Source of the DNA: Albimonas sp036154955
GTDB lineage: Bacteria > Pseudomonadota > Alphaproteobacteria > Rhodobacterales > Rhodobacteraceae
NCBI GenBank assembly: GCA_036154955.1
Contig: JAYZWL010000041.1
Coordinates: 1-64,000 of the forward strand
DNA: 64,000 bases
Direction: 5' to 3'
Shown in pieces: positions 50,591 to 59,390 of the stretch. The notes beneath the pieces are model-generated. The model did no database searches. It was not told where the DNA came from and worked only from the letters and a program-made list of their open reading frames with translations. Within the stretch, counting starts at the first letter, position 1; every line of letters begins with the position of its first letter. Position numbers and translations under genes: made by a program.

Positions 50591-50952
50591 GGCGGGAGCC
50601 CGGCGGCGCCCCGTTCCGGGGCATTCCTTCTTCTCCGGCCCTGACGGGCCTTCGGGCGCCCCTCTCCCTGGTCGGGGAGAGGGGAACGGGATGGGGGCCG
50701 ATCGGGAGATCGGGGGCCGGTCGCGGGCGGCGTGAAGGGCGCTTGGCTGCTGAGACGGCCCCCGGGGGGGGGGCTGCCCCGAGCGTGATGCGAGTCTCCG
50801 GCGGCCTCAAGGCCGGGCCGGCTGCGCCGGTCGCTGCGCGAGCCGTGACCCCGCCGAAGACTCGCGCGGGGCGGCGGAGGGGCGTGCGGATTGGCGCAGG
50901 CGGGGCGGGCGCGCTATGTGGGAGCGCAAACCCGCCGCAGGAGCCGACCCGC
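50591..50952. other. Interval between carbamoylase and murB genes with GC hairpins
   Basis: A 362-bp gap with no convincing gene. It contains a perfect 10-bp hairpin CCCCTCTCCC-tggtc-GGGAGAGGGG (50659-50684, counting one extra G in the loop), a GGCCCTGACGGGCC-type dyad just before it, and a run of ten Gs near 50766. CAGGAG just before murB is its ribosome binding site. The right edge of the inserted operon probably lies here. Confidence 0.6.
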
Positions 50953-52014
50953 ATGACCGACCAGCCCCGAACCGCCCCAGACGCCGCCGCGCCCGATGCG
51001 GGGCCGGCGCCGGGCGAGGGCGCGGCGGATGCCGACGCGCCGGACGCCGTCGCGCTGGATGGGGCGGCGCTGCTCGCCCGCCTGCCGGCGGTGCGCGGGC
51101 GGATCGCCGCCATGCGGCCGCTGGCCGACCTGTGCTGGCTGCGGGTCGGCGGCCCGGCCGAGGCGCTGTTCCAGCCCGCCGACCGCGACGACCTGGCGGG
51201 CTTCCTCGCGGCCCTTCCCGCCGACGTGAAGGTGACGCCGCTGGGCGTCGGCTCCAACCTCATCATCCGCGACGGGGGGCTGCCGGGGGTGGCGATCCGG
51301 CTGGGGCGCGGCTTCAACGGGGTCGAGGCGCTGCCCGGTCATCGCCTGCGGGTCGGCGCGGCGCTGCTCGATTCCCGCGCGGCGCTGGCGGCGGCGGAGG
51401 CGGGGATCGCGGGGCTGGAATTCCTGCGCACCATCCCCGGCGCCATCGGCGGCGCGGTGCGGATGAACGCGGGCTGCTACGGATCCTACGCCGCCGACGT
51501 GGTGGAGAGCGTCACGGTTCTGACCCGCGACGGCGCGGAGCGGACGATCCCGGCCGCGGAAATCGGATTCGCCTATCGCGCCTCGGACCTGCCCGCCGAC
51601 GCGGTGATCGTGGAGGCGGTTCTTAAGGGCCGCCCCGGCGACCCGGCGGAGATCGCGGCGCGGATGGACGACTTCATCGCCCGGCGCGAGGCGAGCCAGC
51701 CGACGAAGGACCGCTCCTGCGGGTCCACCTTCCGCAACCCGGCGGGCTATTCCTCCACCGGCGAGGCGGGGGATCCGATGGACCTCAAGGCCTGGTCGCT
51801 GATCGACGCCGCCGGCTGCCGGGGCCTGCGCCGGGGCGGGGCGGTGATGTCGGAGAAGCATTCCAACTTCCTGGTCAACGCAGGCGGCGCCACGGCGGCG
51901 GACCTGGAGGGGCTGGGCGAGGAGGTGCGCGCCCGCGTGCTCGCCGCTTCCGGCATCGCGCTGGAATGGGAGATCCGGCGCATCGGCCTGCCGCTCCGGC
52001 AGGTGGAGACTTAA
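50953..52014 (+). CDS. murB: UDP-N-acetylenolpyruvoylglucosamine reductase
   Basis: A 353-residue FAD enzyme that reduces UDP-GlcNAc-enolpyruvate to UDP-MurNAc. CWLRVGGPAEALFQPAD and PLGVGSNLIIRDGGLPG bind FAD; FLRTIPGAIGGAVRMNAGCYG, FAYRASDLP, CGSTFRNP (catalytic Ser) and AVMSEKHSNFLVN are MurB blocks. An Asp/Ala-rich N-terminal extension of about 45 residues is unusual. It is cut off from murC by the hydantoin operon and must have a promoter of its own or be read from that operon. Confidence 0.96.
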   Translation: MTDQPRTAPDAAAPDAGPAPGEGAADADAPDAVALDGAALLARLPAVRGRIAAMRPLADLCWLRVGGPAEALFQPADRDDLAGFLAALPADVKVTPLGVGSNLIIRDGGLPGVAIRLGRGFNGVEALPGHRLRVGAALLDSRAALAAAEAGIAGLEFLRTIPGAIGGAVRMNAGCYGSYAADVVESVTVLTRDGAERTIPAAEIGFAYRASDLPADAVIVEAVLKGRPGDPAEIAARMDDFIARREASQPTKDRSCGSTFRNPAGYSSTGEAGDPMDLKAWSLIDAAGCRGLRRGGAVMSEKHSNFLVNAGGATAADLEGLGEEVRARVLAASGIALEWEIRRIGLPLRQVET

Positions 52015-52025
52015 GGTTCGCTTAA
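52011..52025. promoter_or_regulatory. Perfect CtrA box
   Basis: TTAA-GGTTCGC-TTAA matches the full CtrA consensus TTAA-N7-TTAA exactly, starting at the murB stop codon. A second TTAACC/TTAAGG cluster overlaps it (52022-52036). The whole lies in a 32-bp dyad (52015-52046, GGTTCGC...GCGAACC). In Caulobacter the cell-cycle regulator CtrA controls ftsQA; this site would do the same for ddl-ftsQ-ftsA. Confidence 0.6.
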
Positions 52026-52037
52026 CCTCTTAAGGGT

Positions 52038-52065
52038 TTGCGAACCCTCCCCGACCGCGTATGCT
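52038..52065 (+). promoter_or_regulatory. Predicted ddl-ftsQ-ftsA promoter
   Basis: TTGCGA (52038-52043), 16 bases, TATGCT (52060-52065) form a sigma-70-like promoter with a start near 52072. It leaves a leader of about 185 nt before ddl. The CtrA box lies immediately upstream, centred near -54. Confidence 0.5.
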
Positions 52066-52255
52066 GGTGCGGCCCCGCGATCCGCTTCGCGAGGGCGCGA
52101 GCAGTCCGGCGCACCGGGAAAACCCGGGCTTCGGTCACCACAGGCGGGACGGGCGACCCACGCGACGCATTCTTGCGCGCGGGATCATCCCGTTTCATGC
52201 GCCTCCCTGACCGGGGGCGAACGTCTCCGCAGAGGGGCGAGGGAACGAGGCAGGC

Positions 52256-53182
52256 ATGTCGGGCGGTTCAGGCAGGACTCCCACCCGGGTCGCGGTGCTC
52301 AAGGGCGGCCGTTCGGCGGAGCGCGAGGTCTCCCTCGTCTCCGGCCGCGAATGCGCGCGCGCGCTGGAGCGGGCGGGCTACGAGGTGGTGGAGATCGACG
52401 CCGGGCCCGACCTGCCCGCGAAGCTGGCCGAGGCCCGCCCCGACGTGGTGTTCAACGCCCTGCATGGCCGCTGGGGCGAGGACGGCTGCGTGCAGGGCCT
52501 GCTGGAATGGCTCGAAATCCCCTACACGCATTCCGGGGTCATGGCGTCGTCCGTGGCCATGGACAAGGTGAAGGCCAAGGAGATCTTCGCCGCCGCCGGG
52601 CTGCCGGTGGCCGAAGGCCGGCTGGCGCCGCGGGCGGAGATCGAGGCCGGCCACCCCCTGCCGCCCCCCTATGTGGTGAAGCCGTATAACGAGGGCTCCT
52701 CCGTCGGGGTCTATATCGTGGCGGAGGGGGCGAACGGGCCCGCGCGGCTCGCCGCCGACGCGCCGGACACGCTGCTGGTGGAACGCTTCGTGCCGGGGCG
52801 GGAGATGACGGTGGCGGTGATGGGCGGCAAGGCGCTGGCGGTCACCGACATCTTCGCGAACACCGGCTGGTACGACTACCGGGCCAAATACGCCGATGGC
52901 GGGTCGACCCATGTGATCCCCGCCGACATTCCGGCCGAGGTCGAGGCCGCCTGCCGCGACATCGCCGAGCGCGCGCATGCGGCGCTGGGCTGCCGGGGGC
53001 TGAGCCGGTCGGACTTCCGATGGGACGACGCGAAGGGCGTGGCGGGGCTGGTGCTGCTGGAGGTGAACACCCAGCCCGGCATGACCCCCACGTCGCTGGC
53101 GCCCGAGCAGGCGGCCCATGCCGGGATCCCGTTCGAGGACCTGATGCGCTGGATGGTGGAGGACGCCTCGTGCCTGCGCTGA
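52256..53182 (+). CDS. ddl: D-alanine-D-alanine ligase
   Basis: A 308-residue ATP-grasp ligase that makes the D-Ala-D-Ala dipeptide used by MurF. KGGRSAEREVSLVSG, NALHGRWGEDGCVQGLLE, YTHSGVMASSVAMDKVKAKE, VVKPYNEGSSVGVY and LLEVNTQPGMTPTSL are DdlB blocks; the Tyr of the YDYRAKYADGGS loop marks D-Ala rather than D-lactate specificity. The ATG follows GAGGCAGGC. The end overlaps ftsQ by 13 bases. Confidence 0.97.
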   Translation: MSGGSGRTPTRVAVLKGGRSAEREVSLVSGRECARALERAGYEVVEIDAGPDLPAKLAEARPDVVFNALHGRWGEDGCVQGLLEWLEIPYTHSGVMASSVAMDKVKAKEIFAAAGLPVAEGRLAPRAEIEAGHPLPPPYVVKPYNEGSSVGVYIVAEGANGPARLAADAPDTLLVERFVPGREMTVAVMGGKALAVTDIFANTGWYDYRAKYADGGSTHVIPADIPAEVEAACRDIAERAHAALGCRGLSRSDFRWDDAKGVAGLVLLEVNTQPGMTPTSLAPEQAAHAGIPFEDLMRWMVEDASCLR

Positions 53183-54108
53183 CCCGACCCGCCGCCCGGC
53201 TGATCCGCCGCCTGCGCCCGGCGCCGGCGGGACCGTTCGAGGCCCCGCGCCGCCGGCGCGACCCCTCGCCGTCGAAGCTGCGCTACCGGCTGGACCGGCT
53301 GGGGCGGCGCGGCTACGTGCGCTTCGTCCTGCGCCGGCTGGCCCCGCCGGCGGTGCTGGCGCTGATGATCGCCGCGGCCTGGCAGAACCAGCCGCTGCGC
53401 GACGCGGTCCATGGCAAGGTCGAGGACCTGCGCGCCAGCCTGATGGACCGGCCGGAATTCGCCGTCTCCCGCCTCGATATCGTGGGGGGCGCCCCGGAGC
53501 TTCAGGCCCGGGTCGCGGCGCGGCTGAACCTGAGCTTCCCGGTCTCGTCCCTGCGGCTCGACCTGCCGGCGCTGAAGGCGGAGATAGAGACGCTGCCGGG
53601 CGTGGCCCGCGCCGCCCCCAAGGTGATGCCGGACGGCGCGCTGCGCATCGGGCTGGTGCAGCGCGCGCCGGAGGCGCTGTGGCGCTGGGAGGGGCAGCTG
53701 CACCTGGTCGATTCGGACGGGGTGCTGATCTCTCCGGTCGCGCATCGCGCCGACCGGGCCGACCTGCCGCTGATCCTGGGCGAGGGCGCCGACCGCGCGG
53801 TGGCCGAGGCGCTGGTGCTGTGGAAGCGGGCCGAGCCGATCCACGACCGGCTGCGCGGACTGATCCGGATGGGCGAGCGGCGCTGGACGCTGGCGCTGGG
53901 CGGCGACGTGCTGGTGCACCTGCCCGAGAAGGATCCGGAGGCGGCGTTGCAGCGGCTGCTGGCGCTGGACGCCGTGGACGACCTGCTGGACCGCGAGGTC
54001 TCGGTCATCGATTTCCGCGACCCGCAGCGCCCGGTGCTGCGGCTGACCGCGCGGGCGGTGGCGGAACTGGAACGCGCCAAGGCGCTGATCAAGGGGAAGG
54101 ATGCATGA
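53170..54108 (+). CDS. ftsQ: Cell division protein FtsQ
   Basis: A 312-residue bitopic divisome protein. The GTG at 53170 is chosen for its GGAGG 7 bases before; it starts inside ddl. A basic cytoplasmic tail of about 57 residues, one span (about 58-71), a POTRA domain (FAVSRLDIVGGAPELQARVA onward) and the beta domain (LWRWEGQLHLVDSDGVLI, VIDFRDPQRPVLRLT) follow. FtsQ recruits FtsB and FtsL. Its TGA overlaps the ftsA ATG. Confidence 0.94.
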   Translation: MPALTRPAARLIRRLRPAPAGPFEAPRRRRDPSPSKLRYRLDRLGRRGYVRFVLRRLAPPAVLALMIAAAWQNQPLRDAVHGKVEDLRASLMDRPEFAVSRLDIVGGAPELQARVAARLNLSFPVSSLRLDLPALKAEIETLPGVARAAPKVMPDGALRIGLVQRAPEALWRWEGQLHLVDSDGVLISPVAHRADRADLPLILGEGADRAVAEALVLWKRAEPIHDRLRGLIRMGERRWTLALGGDVLVHLPEKDPEAALQRLLALDAVDDLLDREVSVIDFRDPQRPVLRLTARAVAELERAKALIKGKDA

Positions 54109-55436
54109 GGCACGCGTTGTTCGCCTCGCAGCGGCTGATGCGCGACCAGCTTCGGTCGGCGCTCAAGCGCGGTCTGCTGGCGGTGCTGGACATCGGCACC
54201 GAGAAGACCTCCTGCCTGATCCTGCGCATCGACCCGGCCCGGCTGGCCGCCGGCGCGCGGGAGAACGGGGCGCTGGGCGGGTTCGCCGCCATGCGGGTCA
54301 TCGGGGCCGGCACCACCCAGTCGCGCGGGGTGCGCCTGGGCGAGATCACCGACATGGAGGAATGCGAGCGCGCGATCCGCACCGCCCTGCAGCGGGCGGA
54401 GAAGAACGCCGGCGTGCGGGTCGACCAGGTGGTGGCCGCGGTGTCCGGCGGCCGCCCCGCCTCGTTCGGGGCCACCGGCGACGCGGAGGTGCTTTCGGGC
54501 GAGGTGACGGAGGCCGACGTGGCGACCGCGCTGGTCGCCTGCCCGGAGCCGCCGCTGGAAGAGGGGCGCGAGATCCTGCACGCGCTGCCGGTCAACTTCA
54601 CGCTGGACGGCGCGAGCTTCCTTTCCGATCCGCGCGGCATGAACGGGCAGTCGCTGGCGGTGGACATGCATGTGCTGTCCATGGCCTCCGCCCCGCTGCG
54701 CAACCTGGCGCGCTGCGTGCGCAACTGCGACCTGGAGCTCGCGGGCGTGGTGACGGCGCCCTACGCCTCCGGCCTCGCCAGCCTGGTGGAGGACGAGCAG
54801 GAGCTGGGCGCAGCCTGCGTGGACATGGGCGCGGGTTCGACGGGCGTGTCGATCTTCCTGCGCAAGCAGCTGATCTGCCTCGACGCCGCGCGGGTGGGCG
54901 GGGCGCATGTGACCCGCGACATCTCCGAGGCGTTCTCGCTGGAGACCGCGATCGCGGAGCGGATGAAGGTGCTGCATGGCGGGGTCGTGGCCACCGGGCT
55001 CGACGACCGGGAGCTGATCTCCGCCCCCATCCTGGGCGGGGAGGGGCAGGAGCGCACGCTGACCCGCGCCGCCCTGATCGGGGTGATCCGCCCGCGGGTG
55101 GAGGAGATATTCGAGGAGGTGCGCATGCTGCTCGACCGGGCCGGGTTCCAGGGCCTGCCGTCGCGCCGCATCGTGCTGACCGGCGGCGGCAGCCAGCTGC
55201 CGGGGCTGGAGGACGCGGCGCGCCGGGTGCTGGGCCAGCGGGTGCGCGTGGGCCGGCCTCTGCGGGTGGCGGGGCTGCCCCAGCAGGTGACCGGGCCGGC
55301 CTTCTCGGCGCTGGTGGGGCTCGCGGTCTACTCGGTGCGGCCCCATGACGAGTTCTGGGATTTCGAGGCCCCGGCGGGCCTGTCGGGCGGCACGCGGATG
55401 CGGCGCGCGGTGCGCTGGTTCAAGGACAACTGGTGA
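54105..55436 (+). CDS. ftsA: Cell division protein FtsA
   Basis: A 443-residue actin-fold protein that anchors FtsZ to the membrane. LLAVLDIGTEKTSCLILRI is phosphate 1, AACVDMGAGSTGVSIF phosphate 2, and RRIVLTGGGSQLPGLEDAAR the adenosine region; the 1C domain lies between. The C-terminus ends in a membrane-targeting amphipathic helix with basic residues (RRAVRWFKDNW). GGGGAAGGA precedes the ATG, coupled to ftsQ. Its last 17 bases overlap the convergent GNAT gene. Confidence 0.97.
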   Translation: MRHALFASQRLMRDQLRSALKRGLLAVLDIGTEKTSCLILRIDPARLAAGARENGALGGFAAMRVIGAGTTQSRGVRLGEITDMEECERAIRTALQRAEKNAGVRVDQVVAAVSGGRPASFGATGDAEVLSGEVTEADVATALVACPEPPLEEGREILHALPVNFTLDGASFLSDPRGMNGQSLAVDMHVLSMASAPLRNLARCVRNCDLELAGVVTAPYASGLASLVEDEQELGAACVDMGAGSTGVSIFLRKQLICLDAARVGGAHVTRDISEAFSLETAIAERMKVLHGGVVATGLDDRELISAPILGGEGQERTLTRAALIGVIRPRVEEIFEEVRMLLDRAGFQGLPSRRIVLTGGGSQLPGLEDAARRVLGQRVRVGRPLRVAGLPQQVTGPAFSALVGLAVYSVRPHDEFWDFEAPAGLSGGTRMRRAVRWFKDNW

Positions 55437-55923
55437 CCGGCGCCGGCGCCAGCCGGAATTCCATGCGCGGCAGCACGCGCCCGGGGATCGAGCCGGAGGG
55501 GGAGGCGCCCACGCGCGCGGCTCCCAGCCGGGCGTAGAACCCCTCCGCCCCCGGATCGGCGTCGAGCGTCAGGCGGTGGGCGCCGGCCGCGCGGGCGGCG
55601 TCCTTCGCCCAGTCGACCAGCGCCCGACCGACCCCGGCGCCGGTCCCGATCAGGCCCGGATCCACGAACAGCAGGGCGAGCGTCGCGACGCCGGCCTCGC
55701 CGGGCGCCTGTCCTTCTCCTGCGATCACCGCCACGCCGGCGAGGGCGCCGTCGCGTTCCGCGACCCGCAGCGTCGCGGGGTCGAGCATGGCCTCGGTCAC
55801 CCGAAGCTCCTCCGCGCAGGCGGCGATGAAGGCGGCGTCGTAGCCCCAATGCGCCTTGGAGCGCAGGATGAGGGCGGAGAGGGCGGCGGCCTCGCCGGGC
55901 CGCGGAGCGCGCAGAACGGTCAT
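55420..55923 (-). CDS. GNAT N-acetyltransferase between ftsA and ftsZ
   Basis: A 167-residue GNAT protein. LRAPRPGEAAALSALILRSK and HWGYDAAFIAACAEELRV open the fold, LALLFVDPGLIGTGAGVGRALVDW holds the acetyl-CoA loop (G-T-G-A-G-V-G), and HRLTLDADPGAEGFYARLGA is the C-terminal part. It is on the opposite strand, and its end overlaps the end of ftsA. Its promoter must lie within the ftsZ upstream region, so the two promoters face away from each other there. Substrate unknown. Confidence 0.88.
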   Translation of the reverse strand: MTVLRAPRPGEAAALSALILRSKAHWGYDAAFIAACAEELRVTEAMLDPATLRVAERDGALAGVAVIAGEGQAPGEAGVATLALLFVDPGLIGTGAGVGRALVDWAKDAARAAGAHRLTLDADPGAEGFYARLGAARVGASPSGSIPGRVLPRMEFRLAPAPVTSCP

Positions 55924-56099
55924 GCGCGGACCATGGGCCAGGCCGGCGGCGTTGAAAAGCGCGGAGAGGGCCGGCGGCGGCGTTTCGTCCTGCGGAAGCT
56001 CATGCCGCGGATAAGCTGCGGCGCGCAGGTCCTTGATCCGCCCGGCATTCCGCCAATTGTGGCGTAATGAGGCGAAAGGCGGCCCGGAAACCTCTGTAA

Positions 56100-56105
56100 T
56101 TAACC
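56100..56105. promoter_or_regulatory. CtrA-like half site upstream of ftsZ
   Basis: TTAACC, the strong half of the CtrA consensus, lies in the 362-bp gap (55924-56285) between the GNAT start and ftsZ. About 20-40 bases later, GTGACC-N17-TAGTCT (56114-56142) is a weak promoter match. CtrA represses ftsZ in Caulobacter. A single half site is weak evidence. No gene is seen in this gap. Confidence 0.3.
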
Positions 56106-56285
56106 GATTTCCGCGTGACCACGGCCCGGACATCCGGTAGTCTGGCCGGCAATGAAAGACGCGGACCGCCCAAAAAGGTCCGCGGCGAAATCGAGCGGCA
56201 ACCGACCTTCCCAACAGACGCGCACCCGGGCGACAGATTCCGCGGGCGCCTCCCGCGGGGACGTCGACAGAAACAGGCGGGCGCC

Positions 56286-57953
56286 ATGTCCCTTACTCTG
56301 ATGATTCCGGAGCAGACCGAGCTCCGGCCCCGGATCACCGTCTTCGGCGTCGGCGGCGCCGGCGGCAACGCCGTCAACAACATGATCGACAAGGCCCTCG
56401 ACGGCGTCGATTTCGTGGCGGCCAACACCGACGCCCAGGCGCTGCAGCAGTCCAAGGCCGCCCGCCGCATCCAGCTCGGCGCCGCCACCACCCAGGGGCT
56501 GGGCGCGGGCGCCAAGCCGCAGGTCGGCTGCTCGGCCGCCGAGGAATCGATCGAGGAGATCGTGGACAGCCTCGCCGGCGCGCATATGTGCTTCATCACC
56601 GCCGGCATGGGCGGCGGCACCGGCACCGGCGCGGCCCCCGTGATCGCCCGCGCGGCGCGCGAGATGGGCGTGCTGACGGTCGGCGTGGTGACCAAGCCGT
56701 TCCACTTCGAGGGCTCCAAGCGCATGCGCTTCGCCGAGGCCGGGGTGGACGAGCTGCAGCGCGTCGTCGACACGCTGATCATCATCCCCAACCAGAACCT
56801 GTTCCGCCTGGCCAATGAGCGCACGACCTTCGCCGACGCCTTCATGATGGCCGACGACGTGCTCTACCAGGGCGTGAAGGGCGTGACCGACCTGATGGTG
56901 CGGCCGGGCCTGATCAACCTCGACTTCGCCGACGTCCGCTCGGTGATGGACGAGATGGGCAAGGCGATGATGGGCACCGGCGAGGCCTCGGGCGACGCGC
57001 GCGCCGTCGAGGCGGCCGAGAAGGCCATCGCCAACCCGCTGCTGGACGAGATCAGCCTGAAGGGCGCCAAGGGCGTGCTGATCAACATCACCGGCGGCTA
57101 CGACCTGACCCTGTTCGAGCTGGACGAGGCGGCCAACCGCATCCGCCAGGAGGTGGATCCGGACGCCAACATCATCGTCGGCTCGACCCTGGATCCGGAT
57201 ATCGACGGCATGATGCGCGTGTCGGTGGTCGCCACCGGCATCGAGGCCGAGGACGTGCAGCGCGAGACCCCGCGCCCGGTGCGCCGGGTCGAACTGGACG
57301 CCCCGCGCGAGGTCGAGGCGCCCGCCGCGGCTCCGGCCGCCGCCGCCGCCGCTCCCGCCGTGGCCCGGGTCGAGACCGCGCCGCAGCCGGTCGCGGCCCA
57401 GCCCGCGCCCGTCGCCGTCCAGCCCGTCGCCCAGCCGGCCCCGCAGCCCGCCCCCCAGCCTGCGATGACCTCGCCCAGCTTCGACCTCGACGACGCGCCG
57501 ATCCCGGCCCGGGCCGAGGCCGCGCCGGAGCCGGCCAATCCCTACGACCACGGCGGCGCGTTCATCGCCCCCGCGGCGGAGACGGCGGCCACCGCCCGCG
57601 CCGCGGCGCCGGCCCCGGCGCCCGTTCATGGGCAGTCGCGGGGCGAGCCGACCGACGAGGTGCGCGACCGTCTGCGCGCCGCCGTCGCCGCGCCCGGCGA
57701 TCCGGCCGCCCGCCGTCCGGCCCCGCAGCCGGCGCCCGCTCCGGCCCCGGCGCCGGCCTCGGCCGCCGCGGCGGCCCAGCATGGCGACCGGGCGCGCTTC
57801 GGGATCAACAGCCTGATCCACCGCATGACCGGCGCCAACCAGGCCGAGCCCGGCCGCGCCCCGGCGCGCGAGCCGAGCCTTCGCCACGACGACCCGGCCG
57901 AGGCCGACCGTCAGCGCGAGATCCCGGCCTTCCTGCGCCGCCAGGCCAACTGA
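56286..57953 (+). CDS. ftsZ: Cell division GTPase FtsZ
   Basis: A 555-residue tubulin homologue forming the Z ring. ITVFGVGGAGGNAVNNM (17-33) and the tubulin signature GGGTGTG (109-115) bind GTP; LINLDFADVRSVM is the T7 loop. After about residue 320 comes an Ala/Pro/Gln-rich disordered linker of about 220 residues, then DREIPAFLRRQAN, the conserved C-terminal peptide that binds FtsA and other anchors. The long linker is typical of alphaproteobacteria. It is transcribed separately from ftsA, since a reverse gene intervenes. Confidence 0.98.
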   Translation: MSLTLMIPEQTELRPRITVFGVGGAGGNAVNNMIDKALDGVDFVAANTDAQALQQSKAARRIQLGAATTQGLGAGAKPQVGCSAAEESIEEIVDSLAGAHMCFITAGMGGGTGTGAAPVIARAAREMGVLTVGVVTKPFHFEGSKRMRFAEAGVDELQRVVDTLIIIPNQNLFRLANERTTFADAFMMADDVLYQGVKGVTDLMVRPGLINLDFADVRSVMDEMGKAMMGTGEASGDARAVEAAEKAIANPLLDEISLKGAKGVLINITGGYDLTLFELDEAANRIRQEVDPDANIIVGSTLDPDIDGMMRVSVVATGIEAEDVQRETPRPVRRVELDAPREVEAPAAAPAAAAAAPAVARVETAPQPVAAQPAPVAVQPVAQPAPQPAPQPAMTSPSFDLDDAPIPARAEAAPEPANPYDHGGAFIAPAAETAATARAAAPAPAPVHGQSRGEPTDEVRDRLRAAVAAPGDPAARRPAPQPAPAPAPAPASAAAAAQHGDRARFGINSLIHRMTGANQAEPGRAPAREPSLRHDDPAEADRQREIPAFLRRQAN

Positions 57954-58019
57954 GGGCCCGAGGCCCGAAGATCGCCGGAGGGGCGCCTGACGCGCCTCCG
58001 GCCCGCTCGACCCAACTGA

Positions 58020-58049
58020 GGCGCCCGGCCCCCGGCCGGGCGCCCTTTT
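58020..58049 (+). terminator. Intrinsic terminator after ftsZ
   Basis: GGCGCCCGGCC (58020-58030) pairs perfectly with GGCCGGGCGCC (58034-58044) around CCC, then CTTTT. A second hairpin without Ts (GCCGGAGG/CCTCCGGC) lies at about 57974-58002. Together they separate ftsZ from lpxC. Confidence 0.85.
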
Positions 58050-58342
58050 GCTGGGCGTCTCGCAGAATTTTCCCGCCGCCCCCGTGACTTGCCGCACCTG
58101 CTTTGTGACGGATGCGTGAGGATTGTTTCCCTAGTAATTTCAGAAACTTGCCCCGCCTGCGCGAGCATCCTGTCGCAAAGCGTTGCAAACCTTGATTTGT
58201 CGTTGCGCCCCCCCGCCGCTACGTCGAAGGCAACGAAAAAGCCTCCGACGCGGGCCGGAAACACGGGGACGGGATCTCCGGAAAACCGGCCGCGGGAAAG
58301 CGGAGGTCGAGGCGGGCGCAGCTTCTGATCCGAGAGGGCGAC

Positions 58343-59239
58343 ATGCAGGCGACGGTACGCAACGCGATCGAATTCCGCGGCCAGGGGCTTCACTCCGGGC
58401 GCCCTGCGCGGCTGCGCATCCTGCCCGCCTCCGGCAATTACGGCATCTGGTTCAAGCGGGTCGACGTCACCGACCGCGATCCGATGATCCAGGCGCGCTG
58501 GGACCAGGTCTCCGACACGCGGCTGTGCACCGTCATCACCAACCGCGAGGGCGTGTCGGTCTCGACCATCGAACACATCATGGCCGCGCTCGCCGGCTGC
58601 GGCGTGGGCAACGCGCTGGTGGAGATCGACGGGCCGGAGATCCCGATCATGGACGGCTCCGCCGCCGCCTTCGCCGAGGCGATCCGCGCCGCCGGCCTGC
58701 GCGCGGTGCATGGGGAGGCCCGGGCCATCCGCATCCTGCGCCCGGTGGAGATCGAGGATCACGGCCGCACCGCCCGGCTGGAGCCGGCGTCGCGCTTCGA
58801 GATCGACTTCGGCATCGACTTCGCGGACCGGGCCATCGGCTCGCAGTCGCTGAGCCTGAGCCTGGTCAACGGCGCGTTCATGGAGCATCTGGCCGACTGC
58901 CGCACCTTCTGCCGCCGCGCGGATGTGGAGGCGATGCAGCGGGCGGGGCTGGCGCTGGGCGGGTCGATGGCCAACGCCATCGTGGTCGATGGCGACGCGG
59001 TGATGAACCCCGAGGGACTGCGCCGGCCGGACGAGTTCGTGCGCCACAAGATGCTGGACGCGGTCGGCGACCTGGCGCTGGCCGGCGCCCCGATCATCGG
59101 CCGCTATGTCGGCCGGCGCGGCGGGCACGAGATGAACAACCTGATCCTGCGCGCCCTGTTCGCCCGGCCCGACGCCTGGCGGTTCGAGGTCGACGGCATG
59201 CCGGCCCACGACGTCCTGGGCCTGCGCGCCGCCGCCTGA
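58343..59239 (+). CDS. lpxC: UDP-3-O-acyl-N-acetylglucosamine deacetylase
   Basis: A 298-residue zinc deacetylase, the first committed step of lipid A synthesis. The start is QATVRNAIEFRGQGLHSG. Zinc ligands: His78 in VSTIEHIMAALAGCGVGNAL, and His/Asp in FVRHKMLDAVGDLAL; RGGHEMNNLILRALF holds the catalytic His. LADCRTFCRRADVEAM is a family block. The 290-base region upstream (58050-58342) is unusually A/T-rich (TTTCCCTAGTAATTTCAG) and likely holds its promoter, but no clear hexamer pair is seen. Confidence 0.97.
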   Translation: MQATVRNAIEFRGQGLHSGRPARLRILPASGNYGIWFKRVDVTDRDPMIQARWDQVSDTRLCTVITNREGVSVSTIEHIMAALAGCGVGNALVEIDGPEIPIMDGSAAAFAEAIRAAGLRAVHGEARAIRILRPVEIEDHGRTARLEPASRFEIDFGIDFADRAIGSQSLSLSLVNGAFMEHLADCRTFCRRADVEAMQRAGLALGGSMANAIVVDGDAVMNPEGLRRPDEFVRHKMLDAVGDLALAGAPIIGRYVGRRGGHEMNNLILRALFARPDAWRFEVDGMPAHDVLGLRAAA

Positions 59240-59390
59240 CGGCAGGCCCCGCGCGCCCGTTTCCGCCCGCCTGCACGGGCGGCCATCGCGCCCGTCCCGC
59301 GCCCGCGGGGCGGGCGCTTTCCTGCCGGCCCCTTTCCTCCTCCGCCTCCTCGCCCCCTTTCTCCCGTCAGTCCCTGCGCCGGAGCCCGCC

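Noticed and set aside
50766..50775. Run of ten Gs as a slippage switch for murB
   Set aside because: It lies about 180 bases upstream of the murB start and outside any promoter or gene I can support.
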